Assembly: GCA_019096065.1 (NCBI GenBank)
Contig: JAGUCH010000007.1
Location: 4,176,501 to 4,240,500 of the forward strand
DNA: 64,000 bases
DNA from: Paracyclopina nana
Taxonomy: Eukaryota; Arthropoda; Copepoda; Cyclopoida; Cyclopettidae
Direction: 5' to 3'
Positions 1 to 11,889 of this stretch are shown here, piece after piece. The notes beneath the pieces were generated by a model. It did no database searches. It worked only from the letters and a program-made list of their open reading frames with translations, and was not told where the DNA came from. Numbering within the stretch: the stretch's first letter is position 1; every line of letters begins with the position of its first letter. A program made the position numbers and the translations under genes.

Positions 1-2
1 TT

Positions 3-3000
3 CTGGCCAAAGTGAACCACATCGAGATTTTGTCCGTGTCTCCCGAAGGTTTACGCCCTGTCAAGCATTTCACCATCAATGGCCGAGTGGAAGTGATGAA
101 GTTTTTCAGGCCTCAAGTAATTTTTTCAGCTCTTCTATTCTCAGAGCCATTGTGCCTACTTTCTGGCTTTTCAGGGCATGAACAAAGACCGGCTTTTTAT
201 CATCACTGAGAAAAACAATGCCATGATTTTGGAGGCCGAGGGAAGTGGGCCCAATCTTGAGATCATCACCAGAGCTCGTGGAGATGTTGGAGATCGCATA
301 GGCCAAAACGCTGCCACGGGAACACGTGCTATCATTGACCCTGAGGCGCGTGTCATTGCTTTGCGAATTTACGATGCTCTGCTAAAGGTCATTCCTCTGG
401 AGAAAGATCAGTCAGAGTTGAAAGCCTACAACATTCGGATGGAGGAGCTCAAAGTGACTGACATTGAATTTTTGCATGGCTGCGCACAGCCGACGATTGT
501 TCTGTTGCACCAAGACAACAATGGCAGGCATGTGAGAACGCATGAAATATCTCTGGAGGACCGAGAATTTGTCAAGGTCCCATGGAAGCAAGATAATGTG
601 GAAGCTGAGGCTTCCATGCTCATTCCTGTTCCGGATCCATATGGAGGCTGCATCATCATTGCTGCAGAATCCATTGTGTACCACAATGGCAGCTATTTTC
701 AAGCCATTGCTCCCCAGAACATGCAGCAGTCGACCATTATTTGTTACGCACGTGTAGACCAAGACGGTGAGACTATTGCTCATGACTCAGTTCCATAAAG
801 CTCTCAATTTCTAATTTTTAATAGGCTCCAGATATTTGCTTGGAAATATGGCTGGGCAACTGTTCATGCTACTTTTGCTAAAAGAAGAGAAAATGGATGG
901 CACATGCATTGTCAAAGATCTCAAGCTGGAGCTCTTGGGTGAAATCACTATTCCTGAATGCATGACCTACTTGGACAATGGCTACGTGTACATTGGCAGT
1001 CGCCTTGGTGACTCTCAACTGGTGCGTCTCAATGTCGAGCCTGACGAGAGCGGATCGTATGTATCCATCGTTGACACCTACACTAACCTTGGCCCAATTG
1101 TTGACATGGTTGTAGTTGACCTTGAGCGGCAAGGCCAAGGTCAGCTAGTCACTTGCTCGGGGGCATTCAAAGAAGGATCGTTGCGCATCATCAGAAATGG
1201 CATTGGCATCCACGAATTGGCCTCCATTGATTTGCCCAGTATTAAGGGAATGTGGCCTCTGAAGCTTGGGAGTGACAGCAAAGGCCGTGACAACACACTT
1301 GTCCTCTCTTTCGTGGAGCAGACAAGAGTCTTAACGCTCATGGGAGAGGAGGTGGAAGAAACTGAGATTCCTGGGTTCCTTGCAGATCACCAGACTTTTT
1401 TCACTGGAAACGTGGATTTCAACCAGGTCATTCAAGTGACTCCCAAATCTGTTCGCCTTGTCAATGCTGACTCCAAACAAATGGTCGAGTAAGAGTGCTT
1501 TTTTCTTAAATTGTTTAGCAGCAGCATTTTTAACTTAATCAATGCATAATAGTGAATGGGCTCCTCCTGGTGGTCGTGTAATTAGCGTTACCGGGTGCAA
1601 CTTTACCCAGGTGGTTTGCGCTGCTGGACCAATCGTTTTCTATCTTGAAGTCAAGGATGGCCAGCTTGTACAATCAGGAGACACTACTCTGGAGCATGAA
1701 GTTGCTTGCATTGACATCACGCCTTTAGATGAGGGCTGTCATCGCTCAGAAATTGTCAGTGTTGGTCTATGGACGGACATTTCTGTTCGCTTGATGAAAC
1801 TGCCCTCTTTGGAAGAAATAACAAAAGAATCCCTTGGTGGTGACATCATACCCAGGTCTATTTTGATGGCTCAGTTTGAAGGCACCAAGTACCTTTTATG
1901 CGCCTTGGGTGACGGATCTCTGTTCTACTTCACCATGAGCACTGCAGGGTGTTTGACGGATAAGAAGAAAGTCACTCTGGGCACTCAGCCCACAGTGCTC
2001 AAAAAGTTCAAGACACGATCCACAACCAACGTGTTTGCCTGCTCAGATCGTCCAACAGTTATTTACTCCTCCACCCAAAAATTGGTCTTTTCCAATGTCA
2101 ACTTGCGTGAGGTGAAGCACATGTGTCCTCTCAACGCAGAGGCCTATCCGGACAGCCTTGCCCTAGCTACAGACTCGACTGTTACGATTGGGACGATTGA
2201 TGAGATTCAAAAGCTGCATATTCGCACCATTCCTCTGAGAGAAACGCCACGACGCATTGCATACCAGGAGCAAACTCAGACCTTTGGAGTCATTTCCATG
2301 AGGCACGATATTCAAGGCAAAGATGGCCTTGTCCCAATCAGGCAAAGTGCCAGTACGTTAACTCAGTCAACTAGCTCTAGTAGCTCAGTTGGAAGTTTGG
2401 GGGGACCAAAGTCTGGCTCTGGCTCTGGTACCACAGGAATGCAAGAATTTGGCCAAGAGCAAGAAGTATTCTCCCTCCTGATCATCGATCAGCACACTTT
2501 TGAGGTTCTCCATGCACACCAGTTCATGCAGCAAGAGTATGCTCTGAGTTTACTGTCAACCAAGCTTGGCACCGATCCCAATCCTTACTACGTTGTGGGC
2601 ACTGGATTGGTGAGCCCTGAGGAGTCCGAGTCCAAGACTGGACGAGTCATTGTGTTCCAATGGAAAGATGGCAAGTTGACTCAGGTGGCTGAAAAAGACA
2701 TCAAGGGAGCTTGCTTCAGCTTAGCTGACATGGTCACCAACAACACTCACAAGCTGGTTGGAACCATCAATAGCACCGTTCGATTATGGGAGTGGACGAA
2801 TGAAAAGGAGCTCCGCTTGGAGTGCTCCAACTTCAACAGGATCATGGCTTTGTACCTCAAGACCAAAGGGGACTTTGTCCTAGCTGGAGACTTGACCAGA
2901 TCCATTATGTTGCTTCAATACAAATCCATGGAAGGAAGCTTTGAAGAGATTGCCACAGATCACTCTGCCAATTGGATGACTGCGGTTGAAATTCTAGATC

Positions 3001-3830
3001 ACGACACATTTTTGGGAGCAGAGAATTCGTTCAACATATTCGTTTGCCAGAGAGACAGGTAAATTGAATTTGATTTACTATTCAAGCTTTTGACTCTCAA
3101 ATATGGCCTTCTTTCTGAAAACCAAGGAAGGCCGATTTTTTGGTTGTGTCGCATATCAAAGTATGGCTTTGCCAAGGTTGCATAGAAAAGAGATCATATG
3201 CAATTGATCCGAGGAGTCACACAATTTTTCCATTGCAGCGCTGCATCAACAGACGAAGACAGGCAACAAATGACCGAAGTTGGACAAATTCACATTGGAG
3301 ACATGATCAACGCTTTCAGGCATGGATCACTTGTCATGGAAAATTTGGGCGATTCGTCGACACAGCATTCAGGCAGTGTCCTTTACGGCACAGTTCAAGG
3401 AGCCATAGGTATTTAAAAAAGCCATATCATTTAATTTTCAGCTTAAGAATTGATGTTTTCAGGCATGGTCACATCGTTACCACCTGACTTTTTTGCATTT
3501 TTGTCTGACCTGCAAAGAAACTTGTGTCGTGTCATCAAGTCGGTTGGCCGAATTGAGCACGATTTCTGGCGAAGTTTCAAGAACGAAAGAAAAACCGAGG
3601 CAATGGAAGTAAGTAAAATTTTTTGGATTATTTTATTTGTTGACTTGATGATGATCCTTTTTTAGGGCTTTATTGATGGAGACTTGATTGAGACATTCCT
3701 CGACTTGGGCAGGGACAAAATGGCTGAAATTGCAGCTGCGACATCAATCAAGGATGCGAATGGAGTGCGACAAGAGGCAAAAGTTGAAGATTTGATCAAA
3801 ATTGTCGAAGACCTGACGCGAATTCACTGA
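3..3830 (+). CDS. DDB1: DNA damage-binding protein 1 (DDB1), 5' partial
   Basis: DDB1 is the adaptor of CUL4 E3 ubiquitin ligases. It forms three beta-propellers that bridge cullin 4 to DCAF substrate receptors, and acts in nucleotide-excision repair and chromatin. The window begins inside the first propeller, about residue 36 of the human protein, and 1118 residues follow to the stop. Coding exons by conserved sequence and GT-AG signals: 3-116, 175-766, 825-1488, 1553-3058, 3239-3408, 3463-3608, 3666-3830; their joined length is an exact multiple of three. Stretches such as [20 protein letters not shown] and the end [13 protein letters not shown] are near-identical to the animal family. A Ser/Gly-rich loop near nt 2345-2440 sits where vertebrate DDB1 also has a Ser-rich loop. 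No lesions were seen. Identity is firm; only the missing N-terminus is unknown. Confidence 0.97.
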
Positions 3831-4428
3831 TGTCAACTGTAAAGTAATGAATAAAAAATCCAACTTAAATCGCTATAAAGACATTTTTGTTTCATATCTA
3901 TGCAGTCTCCTAGGCTGCATGATTATTTGTCGTTAGCAACCTAAAGCATAACGTTACATAGGCTCAGTCATGTCACAATTGACTCACAACATGGACTTTC
4001 CCGTCTGAAAGGAAGACAAGCTATTTTAAAAATCATGTAAAGTATATCAATGTACAGTACGACTTTTAAGTCATGTGTGTGAAATGTAAATCAGCGGCAA
4101 TAAAATGAAACGTTCGAACAAAAAACGACTTGACTTCCATCTACCTTTGCCCATGGCTTTGCTCAAGGTCAACCACTGTTAACCATAAGTGCACAATGGT
4201 AAATTTGCCATTTAAAACCTCCATTTGGAAATATGCTCTGTTGTAGCTTTCTGAAAAGTGACCATTTGAAAATGGCCACTACAGTTAGCTTTTGTGAAGA
4301 GAGACAAATTTTATTTAATTGTGATAATGTTCCCAGTGTGTAGAAGATGCTCAGGTATCTTTTCTTTGCACTTGTTTTCCTTTGCCACTCCTGCATTAGA
4401 GCCATAGTGAGAAATTGAGCAGAAAATC
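3831..4428. other. Spacer with DDB1 poly(A) signals
   Basis: This spacer between DDB1 and the first AMP ligase holds AATAAA at 3850-3855, 20 nt after the DDB1 stop, and a second AATAAA at 4099-4104. A pyrimidine-rich tract ending in AG (about 4366-4397) could be a 5'UTR splice acceptor for the ligase. No supported gene was found; a 78-aa minus-strand ORF resembles nothing I know. Confidence 0.6.
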
Positions 4429-6301
4429 ATGCAGAAAAACGTGATCAAAGATCAGCTCATAATTCCTCCTTCCACACTTGGCTACAAACCTGAAGAGATT
4501 GAAGGTGGCTCCTTTTACAACCATGTCATCAACTATCTCAGGAGAAATACGTACGAGCATGGTGATTGGGTATGGCTGGAAAATAGGTTGACAAGAGAGT
4601 CATTGATGGCCTCTGAGTTTGAGAAATTTTCCAAAAAGTTTGCAGTCATCTTCCAATCATTGGGATTGAAAAAAGATGACACCATTCACCTCGTGGTGGG
4701 TAATCATAATTATGCCTATTGTGCACTTGGTGGAATTTGGATTTTGGGAGGCATTGGAAGTTGTGGAGACATAGCGTTGGACGATAAAGCCATTGCAGGA
4801 CAAGTACTACAATTTTCATATATTATACTGCTGCTGAAAATGTACCAGCATATATATAATTTTTGACAGCTCAAAGATACAAATGCGAAATTGGTCATGT
4901 GCATTCAAGAGACTGAAGCCAAGGTGAAAAAGGCCGTTGAATCTATTGAAAGTGCATCCAAGAAGAAAATCACCATATTATCTTTTGGGCCTGGGGAAAG
5001 TGTACCAAACATCTTGGAGCAATTGGAAGATGCTAACGAGAGAGAAGCCCCTGATCCAGTGGCAGTATCCAACCCCAAAAAGGAAATTTGCTTGATTTTT
5101 TGGTCATCCGGAACAACTGGATTGCCTAAAGGAATCTGCCACTCGCACTATTCAGCATTTAATTTCATAGGCTTCATGCACAATCTAATTACTCCCAATT
5201 CTCCAGCAGTCACCACAACTTGTTTTTTCCATGTGGGTGGATTTTTCACTGGTGTTACGGCCTTAGTAAAAAGGCAAACCTACCATCACGTACGTATCAT
5301 CTCAAAGTAATTACTAAAAAATGCTATATAAAATATTTTTTAGATGTTTGGGCCCGAATTTTCGCTTCAAACGTTGATCAATGCCATTATTGATATTAAG
5401 CCTTCTGCAGTAGCTATTGGAACTCACCATTATGTTCAGTTGGCAGAATCAGATGAGCTCCAGCTTGTGGACCCTTCTGATTTGGATTCTGTGAAATTAT
5501 TGCTGCCTGCTGGAGCTGCAGTTCCAAGTAGCTGCGAAATGGCCATCAAAGCAAAAATGAGAAACTTGCAGGTACTATCAAAAATGATGGAAATTTTTTG
5601 CTGCCAAAAATGTGGCCTCTTCCCATTTTCTAGGGTGTTTTAAATGCCTATGGACAGACGGAGAGTGGCCTCATTTCAGGTGGTTTTTCACCAGCTCATC
5701 TGGGCTCTGTTTTACCTTGCGTCAAAGTAAAAATTGAAGATGTGGAAACTGGCAGAAGATGCAGGCCCAATGAGGTGGGAGAAATTTGTGTCAAGTCCCC
5801 ATATTTGATGCAAAAGTACTTGCAAAGGCCCAAAGAAACAGATGAATACTTTGATTTCGAAGGCTTTGGCCACACAGGAGATTTGGGCTATTACGACACC
5901 GAAGGAAATATTGTCTATGTTGACCGCATCAAGGAGCTCATCAAGTACAAAAACAACCACGTGGCTCCCACAGAAATTGAAGACATTTTGCAAAAGCATG
6001 AAGGAGTTCAAGAGTGTTTGGTGTTTGGCAAAAAAGATCCTCGTTTTCAAGAGCTTATCAGTGCAGTCGTCATTAAAAAGGCCAATTCAAAGGTAACAAA
6101 ATTAAAATCAAATTCACGCACAAAAAAGCTACTTTTTGCGATTATCAGGTGACTGAACAGGAACTGATTGACTTTGTCAATAGCCAAGTTATTGACTTCA
6201 AAAAGATTCGAGGGGGGATACTTTTCCGAGATGAAATTCCAAGAAACAACGTTGGCAAATTGGTGCGAAGGCAAATGCGCGAATGGGCAGAAAAACAATG
6301 A
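4429..6301 (+). CDS. AMP-dependent acyl-CoA synthetase / luciferase-like ligase A
   Basis: This is an adenylate-forming enzyme of the ANL superfamily (acyl-CoA synthetase, 4-coumarate-CoA ligase, luciferase). The family activates a carboxylic acid to an acyl-AMP and transfers it to CoA. Five exons (4429-4803, 4870-5289, 5344-5571, 5634-6092, 6149-6301) encode 544 aa. Visible signatures are the P-loop-like SSGTTGLPKG (about residues 215-224), the YGQTESG motif in exon 4, GHTGDLGYYD, the hinge region DRIKELIKYKNNHVAPTEIE, and the C-terminal catalytic lysine in IPRNNVGKL. The C-terminus (EKQ) is not a peroxisomal PTS1. AATAAA lies at 6360-6365. The substrate cannot be read from sequence. It forms a tandem pair with the following ligase, 176 bp away, but the intron positions differ. 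Confidence 0.9.
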
Positions 6302-6359
6302 TATGTGTATTGCTCATTTACTTGCAAAGGACATTTCACACGTTGGCTACAAATATAGC

Positions 6360-6365
6360 AATAAA
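6360..6365 (+). terminator. Poly(A) signal of ligase A
   Basis: AATAAA lies 58 nt after the stop codon of ligase A and before the start of ligase B, so the two ligases probably have separate transcripts. Confidence 0.6.
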
Positions 6366-6477
6366 TGTTAGATTTGAACTGGTTTAACTAGACTCTCGCG
6401 AGTTGTTTATGCATTCTATGATTTTCTTTGCGAGTCTCTCTTTTAACTTACGGCAGACACCAGCAAAAAAATAAAAA

Positions 6478-8297
6478 ATGTGCGCTTTAAAAATTGAAGG
6501 AAATACAGTCAAGAGCGCAATTCCGTACGATTACAAGCTACCAGAAAAGCTATACAGGAAGAATTTGGCCGAGATCGTTTTTGACGAGGTGGACAAGCAT
6601 TTGGAGGGGAGAAATGATCATCGTGCCATTATCAATGCCAGAAATCCATCAGAAAGCTTTCGTTTGTCCACTGAGCTCAAACCGATGAGCGTTGCGTTGG
6701 CAAAAAGCCTCAAGAAAAATGGCTTCAAAAGAGGAGACGTTATTCAGGTAAAAAGCACATATTTTCATTGAAAACAAGATTACAATTGCGCAGAGCTTAA
6801 TTTTTTGCAGCTTTTGGTGCAAAACAATCCGGACTTTTTCACGCCAGTCTTCGCTACTTGGCTATGCGGTGGTGTGGCCAGTGTGGTAGGTCCGAATTTT
6901 AGACCTGAAGCTCTTAGTGAGCTATTTGCATCAACAAATACGAGCATTGTATTTTGCATTTCGGGCATAGTTAAGAATGTTCTCCGAGGCATTCAAGGAT
7001 TGACACAGGTACACAGCAAAAGTACTGTACATAAATTGGGATAGAAACTTAGTTAAAATTAAAGAGCCCAAAGAGGACAATTATCGTGGTCGTTTTTGAC
7101 CAAATGGATGCGAAAAGTGAAAGCTGGAGAGAAGATGACTGTGATTTATACAGAGTAGTGGGATGGTCAGAGTTTCTCAAAGAAGGCCAAAATGAAGAAG
7201 TTGCTCCTAATGAGAGAGACTTCAAACCCGATGATGAAGTGGTCGTATTTTGGTCCTCAGGAACAACTGGAGCTCCCAAGGGAGCAATTTACCACTATGA
7301 TTTATTGGCGCGTATGGTGACCTATGAAAAGAGTGTGTTTGTTGACGCCACTATCGACCAAAGCACCGTGCTGGTCACGACCAACTTTTTCCATGCCGGA
7401 TCATTTACGTTCAACCTGGTCAATGGCATCAAAAGCTGCAACACAATTGTGGTTTTCTCAAGCAACGAGGAGAACTCGACTATTACTGCTCATGACTTGC
7501 ACAAAGCTTGCCATGATTACAAAGTCAAATTGATGAAGGTGGGCTCTCACCATGCCACACTTTTGGGCTATTCCATTCCAGCAGATCCAGACATGGACCT
7601 GTCTTCATTGGAATACATCATGCCGATGGGAGCTCCAGTGAATCAAGGACTGACTGAAGACATTCGCAAATTCTTCCCGAACATGAAGGATTTGCTGATC
7701 AATTATGGCAGCACCGAGATGTTCCTGGTTGCCAGAACAACAATTCCAGGGGAGTTGGGACTGCCATATCAAGGAGTGGAGTATAAAATACTCAGCCAAG
7801 AATCAAAGGAAACTTTTGTCGGTCCCAACGAGGAGGGTGAAATCATTGCAAAAACCCCTTACATAATGAAAGGCTACTTGAAAGAGGAGCAGAACAAGGA
7901 CTTTTTCCGCTCTGATGGATTTATTCACACTGGCGATCTCGGATATTACAAGCAAGATGGAACCTTGGTTTTCAAGTCCAGGCTCAAGGAGTTGATTAAA
8001 TACAATGGTAACCACTTGTATCCACTGGAAATTGAGAACATCATCAAAAAGCATCCTGGGGTGGCAGAAGTGGCCGTTTTTGGCATGCCCTGCCCCGAGG
8101 TGCAAGAATTGGTGACAGCCATTGTCATAAAGAATGGGGACGTGACAGCTCAAGAAATCGAGCAGGTTGTCATCGATTCCGGAGTGGAATCGTTCAAGTA
8201 TATCCGAGGTGGAGTCAAATTTGCTTCCCACATCCCCAAGAACGCCACCGGAAAAATATTGAGAATGACCTTACCAGATTTCTACAAGAGTCTCTAA
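6478..8297 (+). CDS. AMP-dependent acyl-CoA synthetase / luciferase-like ligase B
   Basis: This second ANL-superfamily ligase is a tandem relative of the upstream gene. Three exons (6478-6747, 6811-7008, 7065-8297) encode 566 aa. It has SSGTTGAPKG, the NYGSTE motif, HTGDLGYYKQDG, RLKELIKYNGNHLYPLEIE and the C-terminal lysine in IPKNATGKI, so all expected catalytic motifs are present. The last three residues, KSL, are not a standard peroxisomal signal. Neither intron matches an intron position of ligase A, and the whole C-terminal two thirds is one exon where A has three. A pyrimidine tract ending in AG about 23 nt before the ATG suggests a 5'UTR splice site. The stop codon (8295-8297) overlaps the stop codon of the convergent MCM10 gene. 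Substrate unknown. Confidence 0.9.
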
Positions 8298-11086
8298 AGG
8301 TTTATGTTCAAGTCAGATGTTCTGATGGAGGATCCGATGAATTTCTCCTCTCGTCCCCTGATTGAGAGTTTTTCGTTCTCCAATAAAGGTCCCTTGCGCT
8401 CCCGCATCATGCCCGTCCGTACCCACGAGGATTCATGGCAGTTGGAGCAACTTTGCTTTGGGAGTCTGTCAAAACTTTGCGTGCGTTTTTTGCAGTTCTT
8501 GCACTCAAAGAAGCGTTTCTTTGCAGTCACTTTCTTCACCAAGTGATTCTGAGCCTTGCAGTGCTCAGATTGTCTGTATGCAGTGTAGTTGCACAAATGG
8601 CACGTCACGACCCTAAAAAGATTGATTATAATTAAGTAAGGGAAAAATGCTGAAAACCGCTTACTTTGCTTCAATCTCTTTCGTGTTGACCATTTTTTCC
8701 TCCATTGCCTCCTTCTTTTCGTGGTAGGCAAAGTACTTTTCCTCCTCCTCAAGCTCAGCTACATTGACTAAATTGTGGTTGAGGGACTTTTGGGTGCGTA
8801 GCTCCTCTATGCGTTTCTCGTCTAGCACTTCGCCAGTGAAAGACCTGATAACTTTGGCCTTCTTCTGAAGAGGACGAGTCGTTTCCTCTTGATTGCCATC
8901 TTCCACATCAAGCCCATTATTATCTTCAGATGATCGATTTAATGCGTTTGCCACCTTTTTCAAAGCCTCTTCCTTCTCCTCGGAAGACCGCTTCCTTTTC
9001 ATCACATAATTCGGATTGCTTTTTGCCAAAGGCTTCCCTTTGAGAGCTTGTATAGCTGCTGCCTTTTTCCTGTCGCCCACATCCAAGCTGATGAAGCCTG
9101 ATGACATCCCACGGCCTAATTTTGGAGAGGGGAACGCCAGCCGAGGATTGACAGGCACAACTAATTCCTTCTTGGCCTCCAACAGCAGCCTTTTCGCATC
9201 CATCTGATGTTCCTTCAGCTTGGCTTTCCTCTCAAACTCGACCTCGTCCTTGGACTTGACTCGCTCTTCCTCAGATTTGGACTCACGCGTCAAATGCTTC
9301 ATTAGCAGTCTTGATCCGGGCGTGGGGGCCAATAGTTTGAGCCCCAATTCTTCAGACACACCTGAAGCCACTTTCCGTACAGCGCTCCTCTCACTTTGAG
9401 TCAGATGGGACTTGAAGGTCAATTTTCCACTGTCAGGTTGGAAAAAGGCTTCGTCATTCAACTGGTTCAACTTTGATTCCCCAAGCAAGCGATCAACTTT
9501 TGTTGGCTTTGCGAAGTTTGCTGGGTCTTTGATGCCTAATGATGCCAAGGTGGCATGGTCTTTTCGAATGTTTTTCACCATGGCTTTTCCTGGTAGGCCT
9601 TTAGGTTGATTGAGGATTTGGCCCCCAGCAAAAATCTCACCTGAAAAAATGCCATATTTTTTTAATGAGAAAACTTCTATATAGACAAGAGTAACCAACC
9701 TTTGGGCGCAATTTTAGACATGATTCGTGACCTTGCATCTCCACCTCCGCTAAATGAAGATTGCAATTCTGCCCTTTTAGAGCTGATTGCTTTGTAGGCC
9801 TTTTTCACATGGAAGGTGCAGTACTCGCATGAGTTGAGATTCACCAGATTTGTGCAGTTACTTCCGTCCGCCTTTTTGGCCTGACATTTCCCCGCATCGA
9901 TTGAGTCGCCCATTTCCATGATTTTGTCGGGATGATCCACGCTCAACGAGATTTCGCCCTTCCCACTTCTGTCCTCGAGTATTTTGGGGTTGAGGAGGCC
10001 AATCACTTTGTTTACTGGCATGCTGTAGTGCTTGGTATTGGCCTTACCAAACAATAAAACAGTGACGGTTTTGACGTCACCCACAAGATCTGTCATTTTC
10101 CACATGGTGTAAGTATTTCCATTTTTAGATTTCTGAGTCGCCTTCATGTAATTTATGCCTATAGTCGCCCAGTCTGAATTGGTTTCTCCCATGACAATAG
10201 CAGTGCTGATTCGATGCATCGGAATCATCTTACGACCCATCAAGCTGAGATCTAAGCTGATCTGGGTTATGGCAGGGTTGGCAATTCTAATTTTAGAATT
10301 CTTCTCGACAATCATGTTCTGAGGCAGTTTTCGGTTGGCAGATTGGCAACTAAGATTGATATTAGAGCCCTGGAGGGAGTTGAAGCCAACTGGCTTGGGG
10401 CTACTAACAGTGTTACTGGCTGACGTGGACAGGGCCTGAGTTTTGGCTATCCTCTTTATAGCTTTTCCAAAGTCGTTATAGGTTTCCTTAGTGGGATCCT
10501 CTCTATCCGCGTCCTCATCACTCGAGTAGGCCAAGTCGCCGGCTATTAAAGCTTTCATTTTTCGCTCCTTTTCTCTCTGCTTCATGTCCTCACTCAACTT
10601 TTGCTTTTCTTCATTGCTAAGAATTCGTGTTGTCTTTTGAGAAATCTTTGGACCAAATTGGGGAGTTTCCAAAAAGACTTTGGCTGATTGACGTGGCTTG
10701 TCGAGATGCTCGAAAGGATTGGTTTTCACTGGAGATTTCAAAGCTCTGCTCGACCCTGCTGCTGCACTAGTGGAAGGCTGAGCAAATAAGTCGACATCTT
10801 CCAACTTTTTAGGAGCTGAACTTTTTGCTGCCTCAAGCTGCTGCTGCATTTTTTGCATTTCCTCTTGCATTTGCTGCAACTTTTTCTCCATTTCGGACAC
10901 ATATGAGGCATCACTGTTTTTGGCACTTTCATCCTTTGGCGGGGTGTCGTCTTTAGGCTGGCTTTGCACTTGCTGGCTCTGCACTTCATCCATGTTCTCC
11001 ACAGCATCATCAACCATGTTGAAAATGTCCTCTTCAAAGCTGTCATCCAGCAGGTCGCAAAGTGTGTCCAAGTTAGCCTCTGCCAT
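8294..11086 (-). CDS. MCM10: Minichromosome maintenance protein 10 (MCM10)
   Basis: MCM10 binds the CMG helicase and polymerase alpha and is needed for origin firing and fork progression. Three exons (9700-11086, 8665-9640, 8294-8612) give 893 aa. The N-terminus has an acidic segment and a coiled coil (about residues 60-90). The conserved OB-fold/zinc region follows, with a Cys cluster CQAKKADGSNC ... CEYC followed by His. The C-terminal region carries two CxxC clusters (CHLCNY ... and CKNCKKR ... CSNC), as in metazoan MCM10. The start MAEANLDTLCDLLDD is chosen because it opens the acidic region. A splice-acceptor-like sequence lies only 13 nt before the ATG. The gene lies 86 bp downstream of SLD5 on the same strand. 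Confidence 0.95.
8382..8387 (+). terminator. Poly(A) signal of ligase B inside antisense MCM10
   Basis: AATAAA lies 84 nt downstream of the ligase B stop, antisense to the final coding exon of MCM10. The ligase B 3'UTR must therefore run through MCM10 coding sequence. Confidence 0.6.
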
Positions 11087-11172
11087 CTTGAATGGAGATC
11101 TGTAAAGTGTAAAGAGGTCTTAGTTAAAATCCAGAGTTAATCAAGACAAACATAAAATGACTGGTGTGTAAT
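11087..11172 (-). promoter_or_regulatory. SLD5-MCM10 intercistronic spacer with splice acceptor
   Basis: Only 86 bp separate the SLD5 stop from the MCM10 start. On the minus strand the spacer holds a branch-point-like TAACTAAGAC and a pyrimidine tract ending in TTTACAG, with the AG at 11100-11101. This is followed 13 nt later by the MCM10 ATG. No AATAAA or ATTAAA is present in the spacer. This fits either a trans-splice acceptor of a polycistronic unit or a 5'UTR intron whose first exon lies further upstream. Confidence 0.5.
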
Positions 11173-11889
11173 TCAAATTAGCCTCAGAGCTCCACTTTGA
11201 ATCAAATGTGAGATAGATTTGTAACGGAGGATGTGCTGGCTTCCTTTTTCCATATCATATTCTTCATCACGACCACGTCCAGCCTCGTCCTCTATGAAGA
11301 CTCCTTGGATATTTTCAAGGGCTTCCACAAAGACGGCTGCATTTAAATTAGGCTTTGGTGGATCTCCTTGGCCACCAGAAGTTTCACCAAAACGTGAAAA
11401 ATCCCCAGCTTTGCCTGGAATGTGGTCTAAAGCCAAGGCTTTGAAGAGCCCATCAATATTGGCTTTGTAGTTACGCATATAAGTGGCCTCTTCCGTGGTC
11501 ATCTTGGCATTGATTTCATCGTCACTTCTCTTGGACAAATAGTGCACATTTCGCTGAATTTTCTGCATTCGAAGTCGAAGGTATGAGGCAATCATAAATC
11601 TCACTCGGGCTACCTCCATCTTGTGAATGGGTATGGCAAAATGTCCTTTATCAAGTGTTTGAATATTTTCCTCGGTGCTTTTGATCTGCTCAAAGAGACA
11701 GTCGATTACCTCAATTTGAGGCTCGAGAAGTTCAGGCGCAAAGTGCTCGTTGATCATAGCCTTTTCCAGCCTTTGGATGACTTCGAAAGCTGTGAGCTCG
11801 AGCTCAGTGTCTTCTTGAGAAGAGCCTTGAGAAAAGAGGTTCTCGGAATCATTTGTCTCCAAAGAGCCAAGGAGATCACGTGAAGACAT
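11173..11889 (-). CDS. GINS4: DNA replication complex GINS subunit SLD5 (GINS4)
   Basis: SLD5 is one of four GINS subunits in the CMG (CDC45-MCM-GINS) replicative helicase. The single exon encodes 238 aa from the ATG at 11889. An upstream in-frame start exists at 11952 but adds residues absent from the family. Conserved features are the helical A domain (LTAFEVIQRLEKAMINEHFAPELLEP, seen in pieces), the HKMEVARVRFMIASYLRLR helix, and the B domain ending DMEKGSQHILRYKSI ... GALRLI, which matches the animal SLD5 C-terminus. It sits head-to-tail just upstream of MCM10, another CMG factor, and is divergent from TBC1D24. Confidence 0.95.
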   Translation of the reverse strand: MSSRDLLGSLETNDSENLFSQGSSQEDTELELTAFEVIQRLEKAMINEHFAPELLEPQIEVIDCLFEQIKSTEENIQTLDKGHFAIPIHKMEVARVRFMIASYLRLRMQKIQRNVHYLSKRSDDEINAKMTTEEATYMRNYKANIDGLFKALALDHIPGKAGDFSRFGETSGGQGDPPKPNLNAAVFVEALENIQGVFIEDEAGRGRDEEYDMEKGSQHILRYKSISHLIQSGALRLI

